Shown: positions 8,062 through 13,993 of the stretch, one piece after another
Position numbering within the stretch: position 1 is the first letter of the stretch
Layout: each line of letters starts with the position of its first letter
Assembly: GCA_009920585.1 (NCBI GenBank)
Contig: RFZT01000026.1
Span: forward strand, 1-13,993
Length of the DNA stretch: 13,993 bases
From: a bacterium
Lineage (GTDB): Bacteria; Verrucomicrobiota; Verrucomicrobiia; Chthoniobacterales; Terrimicrobiaceae
Reading direction: 5' to 3'
The notes under the pieces: generated by a model
The model's database searches: none
Seen by the model: the letters and a program-made list of their open reading frames with translations, nothing else
Told to the model about the DNA's origin: nothing
Program-made: the position numbers and the translations under genes

Positions 8062-9947
8062 TTAGAAAGTTTTTCCCAGCGGTCATAGAGTCGGGCTACG
8101 TCAGCACGGGCGTTTTCTAACCTCGCTGTAAAGGCAGGAGCCTCGATGGCTCGGGTAGTAAAAAAAGCGGGGTCGCTCAACTCGGACTCAATGTCGGCGA
8201 CCAATTGCTCGGCATGCATGATTGTGTCCTCCATCGAGTCTAACTCCGCCTTTTCCTTGTAGCTCAACTTACGAGTATTCGAAACGGGGGGAGCTGGAAC
8301 GACTGGCGCAGACGTGTTGCTTGAAAAATGGGACCCGAGATTTTTGTAGCGCTGATCGCGTTCCTTTTTCTTTTCGAGATAGTAAGAAAAGTTTCCGGGT
8401 TGGATGTGAATTCCGCCCTCTTCAAAGGCGACGATCTGATCGCAGATGCGGTCTAAAAAATACCGATCGTGGCTGACTACGAGTACGGTTCCCGCAAATG
8501 CAGCCAGCGCTTCCTCCAGCATACGCAGGCTGCTTAAGTCGAGGTCATTTGTAGGTTCATCGAGGACGATCACGTTGCCTCCTCGGCAGAGAACTTTAGC
8601 TAAAATCAACCTCGCGCGCTCTCCTCCGGAAAGCTTGTCTACGCGTTCATTCACGCGCGACTCATCAAATAAAAACCGGCGCAGATAAGATCTCACGGTT
8701 ATCGATTGCTCGCCAAATTTCACCATTCCTCCACTGTCACTGATCTCCTGCATCACGGTGCCGGTTCCATTGAGTTGGATTCGCCCTTGGTCAATGTAGT
8801 TAAAAACAACGCGCTTTCCGATGGTCACCGTCCCCTCCACGGGATCCTGTTCTCCCAGACAGAGGCGAAGCAGCGTGGTTTTTCCCACACCATTGCGGCC
8901 AACGATTCCCGTGCATTGCCCAGGACGAAGCGAGAGATTCATATTACGGAAAAGCCACCGCTCGCCATTGTCCGTGCTATACGACATTCCCGAATTCACC
9001 AATTCGACGGCCACATTTCCTGTTTCGGGGGCCGGTGGAATCAGAAGATCCATCTCTCGCTCCTCGGGAGGAGCTTCCTGACCGGCAATTTTGTAAAACG
9101 ATTCGAGACGGTTCTTGGATTTGGATCGCTGTGCGCGAACGCCGGCGCGGACATACTCCAATTCGGCACGAATGAAACGCTGACGCCGCCGCTCGGACTG
9201 CTCGCCGATTTGCTGGCGCAGCGCCTTGGACTCCAAGTAGGCGGTGTAGTTGCCCGGATGCGAAAAAGCCGTTCCCCCACTGATCTCAATGATGCGGGTC
9301 GCGATCGTTTCCAAAAAGTAGCGGTCGTGTGTAACAAAAACCACCGCACCTGGAAAGGACTGGAGGATTTCTTCTAACCAACTGATCGACTCGGAATCCA
9401 AGTGGTTCGTGGGTTCATCCAAAAGGAGCAAGTCTGGCTGCGATGCCAAGGCTCGACACAAAGCAACGCGGCGTTTCTCGCCACCGGAGAGCGGCGCCAC
9501 AAGATGATCCAGTGGTGGAGCACTGAGCGCTCCCGCTTGGGCTTTGATGCGTGATTCGAGATTCCAGCCATCCGCGTGCTGGATTTTCTCTAGGAGATCG
9601 TGAAGCTCGTTGTCGCTGCCCTCGCCATTTTCATAGCGCCTCATCCACTCGACCAGATCGGCAGCTCCAGACTCGATGTTCTGCCGAACAGTCAGCGTAG
9701 GATCGAGCTCAAATTCCTGCGGCAGATATCCCGTGCGAAGACCTCGCCGACGGGAGATTTCTCCAGCATCCGCCTCATTTTCTCCAGCTAGGATTTTCAG
9801 AAGACTGGTCTTACCGCACCCGTTGCGGCCCACGAGACCGACCTTTTCGCCGGGGGCGACAGTGAGTGTCACTCCATTGAGCAACAACTGCGAACCATAG
9901 GATAGTTTGAGTTCCTGAGCGGAAAGAAGAGACGGAATTGCGGACAT
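8058..9947 (-). CDS. uup: ABC-F family ATPase, Uup type
   Basis: Soluble twin-ATPase protein of the ABC-F family. These proteins bind the ribosomal E site and relieve stalled or mis-set translation; Uup has also been linked to ribosome biogenesis and DNA transposon excision. The 629 residues contain two nucleotide-binding domains. In the first, Walker A is GRNGCGKTS (40-48), signature LSGGE (153-157) and Walker B LLLLDEPTNHLD (173-184). In the second, they are GRNGVGKTT (350-358), LSGGE (439-443) and VLDEPTNDLD (461-470). The charged helical linker (about 240-300) is the P-site tRNA-interaction region. No membrane segments are present, which excludes a transporter. A proline-rich hinge at 545-556 leads to a C-terminal coiled coil (about 560-629), the mark of Uup as opposed to EttA. 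The start ATG overlaps the yraN stop by one base (TAATG), and the stop overlaps the rapA start (ATGA). Confidence 0.93.
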   Translation of the reverse strand: MSAIPSLLSAQELKLSYGSQLLLNGVTLTVAPGEKVGLVGRNGCGKTSLLKILAGENEADAGEISRRRGLRTGYLPQEFELDPTLTVRQNIESGAADLVEWMRRYENGEGSDNELHDLLEKIQHADGWNLESRIKAQAGALSAPPLDHLVAPLSGGEKRRVALCRALASQPDLLLLDEPTNHLDSESISWLEEILQSFPGAVVFVTHDRYFLETIATRIIEISGGTAFSHPGNYTAYLESKALRQQIGEQSERRRQRFIRAELEYVRAGVRAQRSKSKNRLESFYKIAGQEAPPEEREMDLLIPPAPETGNVAVELVNSGMSYSTDNGERWLFRNMNLSLRPGQCTGIVGRNGVGKTTLLRLCLGEQDPVEGTVTIGKRVVFNYIDQGRIQLNGTGTVMQEISDSGGMVKFGEQSITVRSYLRRFLFDESRVNERVDKLSGGERARLILAKVLCRGGNVIVLDEPTNDLDLSSLRMLEEALAAFAGTVLVVSHDRYFLDRICDQIVAFEEGGIHIQPGNFSYYLEKKKERDQRYKNLGSHFSSNTSAPVVPAPPVSNTRKLSYKEKAELDSMEDTIMHAEQLVADIESELSDPAFFTTRAIEAPAFTARLENARADVARLYDRWEKLSK

Positions 9948-10390
9948 TAGTAAGAATATTTTTCCGGTGTATTGAAGGCATTTTCAATCACTCGGATTTC
10001 GACAGGCGGGCCCATGACGACTTCCACGATATCGAAGCGATACGTGATATCTGGCATATCGAGCATACGCAACCACTTCATCGCGCCACGCAAAATCAAT
10101 GCTCGTTTTTTCTGATCCACCGCATCCGAGGGACGGCCGAATATCTCCTCTGTTCGCGTTTTCACTTCAACAAAAACAAGCTCGTTATGACGCTTATCTC
10201 GACAAACAATATCGACCTCACCGCCATGCGGAGCTCGGAAATTGCGATACAGAATCTTGTGTCCGTTTTCACGAAGATAGCGCGCCGCCATATCCTCCCC
10301 CTCCCGACCCAACGTGATATGCTCGGCTTCAGAAAAGTTCGGCTTGCGCGACCGGCGCAAAACTTCGGCGATGAATCGGACAAGGCCCAT
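9947..10390 (-). CDS. yraN: YraN/UPF0102 family nuclease-fold protein
   Basis: Small conserved bacterial protein of the UPF0102 family with a PD-(D/E)XK nuclease-like fold. Its cellular role is not settled; links to DNA repair or recombination are inferred from the fold. Family signatures are LGREGEDMAARYL (from residue 27), the acidic GGEVDIVCRD (Glu58, Asp60) and VFVEVKTR (Glu75, Lys77), followed by a conserved KK-rich helix and YRFDIVEV. Together these give the E-D-ExK active-site pattern. The ATG at 10390 yields 147 residues with about 27 before the first motif. A GTG, TTG or ATG further upstream would lie deep inside rnhB and add non-family sequence. From this ATG the gene overlaps the end of rnhB by 62 nt. 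It shares one base with the uup start. The genes rplS-rnhB-yraN commonly occur together in bacteria, which supports the call. Confidence 0.9.
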   Translation of the reverse strand: MGLVRFIAEVLRRSRKPNFSEAEHITLGREGEDMAARYLRENGHKILYRNFRAPHGGEVDIVCRDKRHNELVFVEVKTRTEEIFGRPSDAVDQKKRALILRGAMKWLRMLDMPDITYRFDIVEVVMGPPVEIRVIENAFNTPEKYSY

Positions 10391-10943
10391 GCAAACGCAG
10401 TTTGGCAAAGTGCTCAGCGGTTGGATAGCCTTTATGCTTGGCAAATCCATATTCCGGATAAAGGCGATCCATCTTCTCCATTTCTCGATCACGCTCGACT
10501 TTGGCAATAATGCTCGCCGCCGCAATGCTCAAGCTGATCGCATCCCCGCCCACCAAGGCTGTCTGCGGACAAGGAAACTGAGGAACAGGCAAGCCATCGA
10601 TCAAAACATGGTCTGGTCGAGGATCGAGAATCTCCCATGCCGCCCTCATCGCAGCATGAGTGGCTCTCAGGATATTGAGTCGGTCTATCTCGGCCGCCGA
10701 TTTTTTAGCCACGGCCCATAGGACATCCGGTTCTGAAGTCAGTTGTTGATGAAGACGCTCACGAACACGAGGTGTCAGCTTCTTGGAATCGTTGATCCCT
10801 TGCGGAATAAATCCACGAGGAAGAACCACAGCGGAAGCAAAAACGCTACCCGCAAGCGGACCACGCCCAGCCTCATCTATACCCGCAATGATGGAATACC
10901 CGCTTCCCGACAACCTAAGCTCATGCTCCAAGGAGCACGGCAT
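10329..10943 (-). CDS. rnhB: Ribonuclease HII
   Basis: Endonuclease that cuts RNA in RNA-DNA hybrids and incises single ribonucleotides left in DNA, starting ribonucleotide excision repair. The 204 residues are standard length. The catalytic carboxylates are visible: Asp23-Glu24 in GIDEAGRGPLAG, Asp116 in LIDGLPVP and Asp134 in VGGDAISLSIAAASIIAKV. The spacing between the last two (18 residues) equals that of the E. coli enzyme's Asp108 and Asp126. The C-terminal block YPEYGFAKHKGYPT and HGPCPIHRRSFAPV is diagnostic for HII and excludes HIII. The ATG shares one base with the rplS stop (TAATG), suggesting translational coupling. The 3' end overlaps yraN. Confidence 0.97.
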   Translation of the reverse strand: MPCSLEHELRLSGSGYSIIAGIDEAGRGPLAGSVFASAVVLPRGFIPQGINDSKKLTPRVRERLHQQLTSEPDVLWAVAKKSAAEIDRLNILRATHAAMRAAWEILDPRPDHVLIDGLPVPQFPCPQTALVGGDAISLSIAAASIIAKVERDREMEKMDRLYPEYGFAKHKGYPTAEHFAKLRLHGPCPIHRRSFAPVAQAELF

Positions 10944-11296
10944 TAAGAGCGGATAGCGCGATCTTTAACAGTCGTAGCAGACTTGCCTTTGCGCTGACGC
11001 AAGAAGTTCAACTTCGCGCGACGAACAGCTCCACGGCGCTCGACTTCGATCTTAGCGATGCGAGGAGAATGCAATGGGAAAACGCGCTCCACGCCTTCAC
11101 CGTAAGAAACACGGCGAACAGTGAAGTTTTCGTTGATTCCAAATCCTTTGCGCCCAATCACGATACCAGAATAGATCTGTACACGCTCTTTATCACCCTC
11201 GATCACGCGAGTGTGGACTTTGATTGTATCACCGACTTCGAAAGAGGTGATCTCGGACTTAAATTGTTCGGATTCGATTTTAGCTAGTATGGACAT
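10943..11296 (-). CDS. rplS: 50S ribosomal protein L19
   Basis: Large-subunit ribosomal protein at the 30S-50S interface. The 117 residues match the usual 115-120. Recognisable blocks are FEVGDTIKVHTRVIEGDKER, QIYSGIVIGRKG, NFTVRRVSYGEGVERVFPLH, SPRIAKIEVERRG and the basic RRAKLNFLRQRKGKSA. The upstream minus-strand sequence has a purine-rich GAGGAAAAG, but it ends about 12 nt before the ATG, so it is at best a poorly spaced ribosome-binding site. The gene starts 25 nt after the prepilin stop. No rpsP, rimM or trmD, the usual upstream partners in many bacteria, is present. The stop overlaps the rnhB start. Confidence 0.97.
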   Translation of the reverse strand: MSILAKIESEQFKSEITSFEVGDTIKVHTRVIEGDKERVQIYSGIVIGRKGFGINENFTVRRVSYGEGVERVFPLHSPRIAKIEVERRGAVRRAKLNFLRQRKGKSATTVKDRAIRS

Positions 11297-11321
11297 GATG
11301 TTTTAAACTTTTCCTCTTTTT

Positions 11322-11930
11322 TTATTGGAGGGGAGTTGTGTTCGATGGCAAAGCGCCCAGTACGTTGGTTTCGTTGTACTGGGTTTTTTTGTAGACTGCC
11401 CCATCTCCACCACGGCGAAAGGCGACAAAACCTGCATCCTTGAATGGAAGGTTTGTTGTTAACGCAGTGTTGTAGGTGTAGTTCTTAGTCGTGGCAAACA
11501 CAGTCGTCCCAGCGTCGGTATCCATCACTTTGTAAATATTAAAACCGCTGTTCGCGAGGGTTATTGTTGCATTTGTGGCACTGGCGGCGGTTCCAGGTGT
11601 AACCCCAGAGACGGCAAATATCTTAACCGCATCAAGGGGTTTGAAGTAATCATTTCCCACAAGCATATTCACGTAGGTTTGCACGTCAGTAACTGAAGCC
11701 ACATCGCCAGGCCAACCGAAATTGGTGGTTCCTGTCGCAGCGGCATCTGCAGCGGCATTGAAGTTGGCAGTATAAATTTGGCGAACATTAGAAACAGCTT
11801 GGGACATTTGCGCTTTGACGATTGCGCTCGTCACAGCTGGAAGGGCCAAAGAGGCCAAAATCGCAATGATCGAAATAACAACCAAAAGCTCAACCAGTGT
11901 AAATGCAACGATTCGTTTGAGGAGTTTCAT
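11322..11930 (-). CDS. Type II secretion/type IV pilin-like prepilin (PulG-like)
   Basis: Predicted exported pseudopilin of 202 residues. A short basic leader (MKLLKRIVA) precedes the classic methylation and hydrophobic helix FTLVELLVVISIIAILASLALPAV. The prepilin peptidase cut would fall between Ala9 and Phe10; the -1 residue is Ala instead of the more usual Gly. Glu14 is the conserved Glu5 of the mature protein. The rest is rich in Ala, Thr and Asn (for example NAAADAAATGTTNFGWPGD) and ends in a short FRRGGDGAVYKK block. I do not recognise a specific subfamily. No other secretion or pilus gene lies nearby, as is common for the many orphan PulG-like genes of Verrucomicrobiota and Planctomycetes. 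It stands at the head of the rplS cluster, separated from it by only 25 nt with no terminator, so its promoter may serve the whole cluster. Confidence 0.85.
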   Translation of the reverse strand: MKLLKRIVAFTLVELLVVISIIAILASLALPAVTSAIVKAQMSQAVSNVRQIYTANFNAAADAAATGTTNFGWPGDVASVTDVQTYVNMLVGNDYFKPLDAVKIFAVSGVTPGTAASATNATITLANSGFNIYKVMDTDAGTTVFATTKNYTYNTALTTNLPFKDAGFVAFRRGGDGAVYKKTQYNETNVLGALPSNTTPLQ

Positions 11931-12099
11931 GATTCATTTATAACTACGACCTACACTCGCAATAGGCAAGAATTTTTTGGTGAATTCTTAAAAAGAATCT
12001 CCGTGCACTTGCTTTCGTTCGGCAAGAAATAAGGGCAGGCAAGGGCCTCATCCAACATGGGTCTCATTTTTTGGAGTGTATCCGTCGTGATGGATGCCG
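11931..12099 (-). promoter_or_regulatory. AT-rich spacer upstream of the prepilin gene, likely promoter region
   Basis: This stretch is notably AT-richer than its surroundings and is the only sizeable space upstream of the prepilin-rplS cluster, so a promoter is expected here. A TTGCCT on the minus strand lies 17 nt upstream of a poor TAGTTA, and a TATAAAT lies just before the ATG, but neither gives a convincing sigma-70 pair. A small perfect palindrome ATTCTT-TTT-AAGAAT sits at 11984-11998; it is too short to interpret. The frame of the adenosine deaminase relic remains open through most of this stretch (to a stop at 11951-11953), but I see no homology left in it. Confidence 0.3.
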
Positions 12100-12436
12100 A
12101 ATCAACGCATCCCGATGCAAAGCTGACTTCCATGTAGCGCACATTGCGAGCGAGGCGATCGACGAAATCCGATTAGGCACACTCATGATAGCGGTCTGCG
12201 CTATGGAAATAATCCTTGGCATAGCACAGAAGCGTATTTTCAAAATGGGCGAAGCTTTTATAACGGAAGTCTGGTTTCCATGAGGCTGGATGCGCGGTGT
12301 ATTTGCTGGGATTGGCTTCTTGAAGAAGCTTCCTTGGGAGTGCGCCCTAGATGTGGAGATGTGTCTCGGTTTTGGGCAGATTGCGAATGAAGTCTTTGAG
12401 GGGGGGCCATTGGGCCAAGGGGCGGTCAACGACCAC
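12100..12436 (-). pseudogene. Adenosine deaminase family relic, N-terminal fragment with in-frame stops
   Basis: In one minus-strand frame the sequence reads as the N terminus of an adenosine/adenine deaminase. It begins with FIRNLPKTETHLHI, which holds the zinc-binding HxH of the family motif LPKxExHxHLEGAL. It continues GALPRKLLQEANP, then SFAHFENTLLCYAKDYFHSA and NVRYMEVSFASG, matching the family's VRYxExxFxSG strand. Two stops interrupt this frame: TAG at 12347-12349, exactly where the family has Glu after HLHL, and TAA at 12173-12175. The likely old start is a GTG at 12434-12436, which overlaps the glycosyltransferase stop. Only about 110 of roughly 340-380 codons can be recognised; the part with the catalytic Glu and the remaining zinc ligands is gone. 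No complete product can be made. The three-block similarity in a single frame is strong; the family subgroup (adenosine or another purine deaminase) is uncertain. Confidence 0.75.
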
Positions 12437-13601
12437 GTAGCAACTTCTCAAATTCATCCACACGAGTGGCAATAGTCGCCGAGGCTCCGGCGATACGGGC
12501 GCGCCGACAAGCAGCCGCGTGCGCAACTGGATCCATAGCCCAATCGAGAATGGCGGCGGCCAGAGCGGAGGGATTTTGAGGATCGATCACCATGCCTGCA
12601 TCCTGCTCACTGAGGCTGATTGCAACCTCCGATTCTTTTGGCCCAACGAAAAGACAGGGGCGTCCTGCCGCGAGAACTCCATAGAACTTGCTCGGAACGA
12701 CCAGTCCGCACAGAGGCGGGCGCATCGTGACAAGGTGGGCGTCAGCGGCAGAAAGACTCTCGGAGAGTTTATCTGGAGCCTGCGAAGGAAGAAATCGCAT
12801 GTTGTCCAGTCCTCGACTATTCGCAGCCCTCTGGATCTCTGCCCGACGAGGCCCCTCGCCAATCATCAGAAATACGATATGCCTCCCGCGAAGGCTTTCG
12901 GCCGCAGTCAGGATGGCATCAAAATCGTGCGCAAGCCCCATATTTCCGGAATAAGCGACCACGAAGTCCCCCTCCAAGCCCTGCTGACGGCGGAAGGGGT
13001 TGTTGAATTTGTCACAGGGAGCGATCGGCGGAGCCCAGTTCGGAATAAGATGGATCTTCTCGGATGGAATGCCTCGCGCAACCAACCTCTGCGTCATGCA
13101 ACGACCAATAGAGACAACGGCATCATAGCGCTGAAGCGCGAAGGAGGAAATCCCTCGCAACACGCGCGTGATAACATGCCCAGAGGGAAGTACCCCTAAT
13201 TCCTCAGCAACCTCGGGATAGATATCCTGAGCCCAGTGGACGATTTTGTTTTTTTTAAAAAAGGCGAGCACCGGCCCGATTGCAGCCAGCATCGGGGGAT
13301 CCGTCATAGTCACAATGAAATCCGTTCGCGGCAGAAGTAGCGCCCGAATCAAGAGCCAGGGGATCATGCAAGCGTAGCTCACGGCGCGCAGGAGCGTGCT
13401 TTTGCGTGAAAACAATCCCCCAGCACGGAGGATGCGAACGCCATTTCGCGAGCTGATCTTGGGAACGCCTCCCGTATCCGTCGCTAAAACAGTCACATCC
13501 CAACGGCGCGCGGCGAGAGCCTCGGCAAGTTGGCAAAGCATTTCACCGGTGGCTCCGGATGAGGGCGGATAAACGCGATTAATGAAAAGGATGGACGGCA
13601 T
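12426..13601 (-). CDS. GT4-family glycosyltransferase (WcaI/WbuB-like)
   Basis: Predicted GT-B fold, retaining glycosyltransferase of 391 residues for assembly of an exopolysaccharide or surface glycan; donor and acceptor sugars are unknown. The N-terminal acceptor domain starts LFINRVYPPSSGATGEMLCQLAEALA, typical of the group that includes the colanic acid enzyme WcaI, and holds a hydrophobic segment near residues 70-90 (AVSYACMIPWLLIRALLL) that may contact the membrane. HWAQDIYPE near residue 142 is also family-typical. The C-terminal donor domain includes VVAYSGNMGLAHDF, FLMIGEGPRRAEI, and VPSKFYGVLAAGRPCLFVG, where the nucleotide-sugar binding loop is expected. The start ATG follows the stop of the upstream DUF218 gene without a gap (TAAATG), so the two are co-transcribed. 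Its end overlaps the adenosine deaminase relic. Confidence 0.88.
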   Translation of the reverse strand: MPSILFINRVYPPSSGATGEMLCQLAEALAARRWDVTVLATDTGGVPKISSRNGVRILRAGGLFSRKSTLLRAVSYACMIPWLLIRALLLPRTDFIVTMTDPPMLAAIGPVLAFFKKNKIVHWAQDIYPEVAEELGVLPSGHVITRVLRGISSFALQRYDAVVSIGRCMTQRLVARGIPSEKIHLIPNWAPPIAPCDKFNNPFRRQQGLEGDFVVAYSGNMGLAHDFDAILTAAESLRGRHIVFLMIGEGPRRAEIQRAANSRGLDNMRFLPSQAPDKLSESLSAADAHLVTMRPPLCGLVVPSKFYGVLAAGRPCLFVGPKESEVAISLSEQDAGMVIDPQNPSALAAAILDWAMDPVAHAAACRRARIAGASATIATRVDEFEKLLRGR

Positions 13602-13993
13602 TTAGGTTACGGGAGCGAGTGTGCCAACCGCCGGCGATTTTTCAATCCACGGATGAACACCATACAGAATCCAATAGGCAGGGATTTTGATAAACTCAAT
13701 CACGGCCCAAGCATTCTCCTGACGCCGACCCTTCGGGGTATCCCACCAACCGATGCGAGAGGAGGCCATATCAAAATGGATGCCGGGCACGCGCTGCTGA
13801 AAGACCGCCAAGGCTCGGCGGGTGTGATACGACGAAGTGACGAGAATCGCCCGGTGGACACCGGCTTTTTCGAGAAGCGGACGCACAAACATCGCATTTT
13901 CCAAAGTGGATTCGGACGCCGTTTCGCAAGTGATACGATCCTCAGGGACGCCCGCCCGCAGAAGCGCACGACGGTTTCTCTCATTATCGCCAG
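13602..13993 (-). CDS. DUF218/YdcF-SanA-ElyC family protein (5' end cut by window)
   Basis: C-terminal part, about 130 codons, of a DUF218 protein. The frame is open to the right edge, so an internal TTG at 13904 is not the start. Family features are GVPEDRITCETASESTLENA, where the conserved E...S.sT.EN pattern is seen, and ILVTSSYHTRRALAVFQQ, the conserved Ser-x-x-H-x-x-R block. Members such as SanA and ElyC are envelope-associated and affect peptidoglycan or surface polysaccharide metabolism, but no reaction is well established; YdcF binds S-adenosylmethionine. The last part (AVIEFIKIPAYWILYGV) could be a C-terminal hydrophobic segment. It lies directly before the glycosyltransferase, suggesting a role in an exopolysaccharide locus that continues beyond the window. 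Confidence 0.87.
   Translation of the reverse strand, partial: GDNERNRRALLRAGVPEDRITCETASESTLENAMFVRPLLEKAGVHRAILVTSSYHTRRALAVFQQRVPGIHFDMASSRIGWWDTPKGRRQENAWAVIEFIKIPAYWILYGVHPWIEKSPAVGTLAPVT

Noticed and set aside
8706..9377. A 223-codon plus-strand open frame inside uup
   Set aside because: It is antisense to a strongly conserved ABC-F gene, and the predicted protein has no family features.
10391..10525. Longer N terminus for yraN starting at 10525
   Set aside because: The extra 45 residues are encoded inside rnhB out of frame and do not resemble UPF0102 proteins.
11984..11998. AT-rich palindrome ATTCTT-AAA-type upstream of the prepilin
   Set aside because: Six-base arms in AT-rich DNA are expected by chance; there is no second copy or recognised operator.
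12071..12283. A 70-codon plus-strand open frame in the same gap
   Set aside because: It is antisense to the deaminase relic, with no motif and no ribosome-binding site.
12064..12429. A 121-codon minus-strand open frame in the gap before the prepilin
   Set aside because: It is out of frame with the deaminase similarity and low in complexity; the neighbouring frame with stops explains the sequence better.
11931..12436. Possible transposase or IS remnant between the prepilin and the glycosyltransferase
   Set aside because: No terminal inverted repeats, target duplications or DDE/HUH motifs are seen; the coding similarity is to adenosine deaminase.
1..13993. CRISPR array, tRNA, rRNA or riboswitch
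   Set aside because: No spaced direct repeats, cloverleaf-like sequences or conserved riboswitch cores were found on reading both strands; an automated scan could still reveal a weak candidate.

Overview
The window reads as chromosomal DNA of a Gram-negative-type bacterium with a moderately GC-rich genome. The best guess is Verrucomicrobiota or a neighbouring PVC lineage. This rests on a free-standing PulG-like prepilin with the FTLVELLVVISIIAILASLALP-type N terminus (written here as a family pattern), the gene style, and the near absence of Shine-Dalgarno sequences. No rRNA or lineage marker is present, so the placement is an inference. No tRNA, rRNA, CRISPR array or insertion sequence is seen.

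Region 1 (1-4373, plus strand) is a phosphate-specific transport operon in the classical order pstS-pstC-pstA-pstB-phoU. The pstS gene is cut by the left edge. PstS binds phosphate in the periplasm, PstC and PstA form the channel, and PstB powers it. PhoU would normally restrain the transporter and the PHO signal. Here phoU carries a frameshifting internal deletion near position 4275: the normal C-terminal helix (RIGDQAKNIAED) is still encoded, but in another frame and with about 17 residues missing before it.

Region 2 (4404-11930, minus strand) is a tightly packed cluster. In transcription order it holds a prepilin-like protein, rplS (L19), rnhB (RNase HII), yraN (UPF0102), an ABC-F ATPase of the Uup type, a RapA-type SWI2/SNF2 ATPase and a HAD-family phosphatase. 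Four successive junctions from rplS to rapA overlap (TAATG, a 62-nt overlap, TAATG, ATGA), which suggests translational coupling. The cluster joins ribosome assembly and translation, removal of RNA from DNA, and RNA polymerase recycling. It converges on the broken phoU with a 30-nt gap.

Region 3 (11931-12436) looks almost empty but holds the decayed N-terminal third of an adenosine deaminase family gene on the minus strand. It has two in-frame stop codons, and the rest of the gene is gone.

Region 4 (12426-13993, minus strand) is the end of what is probably an exopolysaccharide or envelope locus: a YdcF/SanA-like DUF218 protein cut by the right edge, followed directly by a GT4-type glycosyltransferase.

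I found no convincing undescribed defence, mobile or regulatory system. The items most worth a second look are the broken phoU, the adenosine deaminase relic, and the coupled rplS-rnhB-yraN-uup-rapA cluster headed by a prepilin gene.
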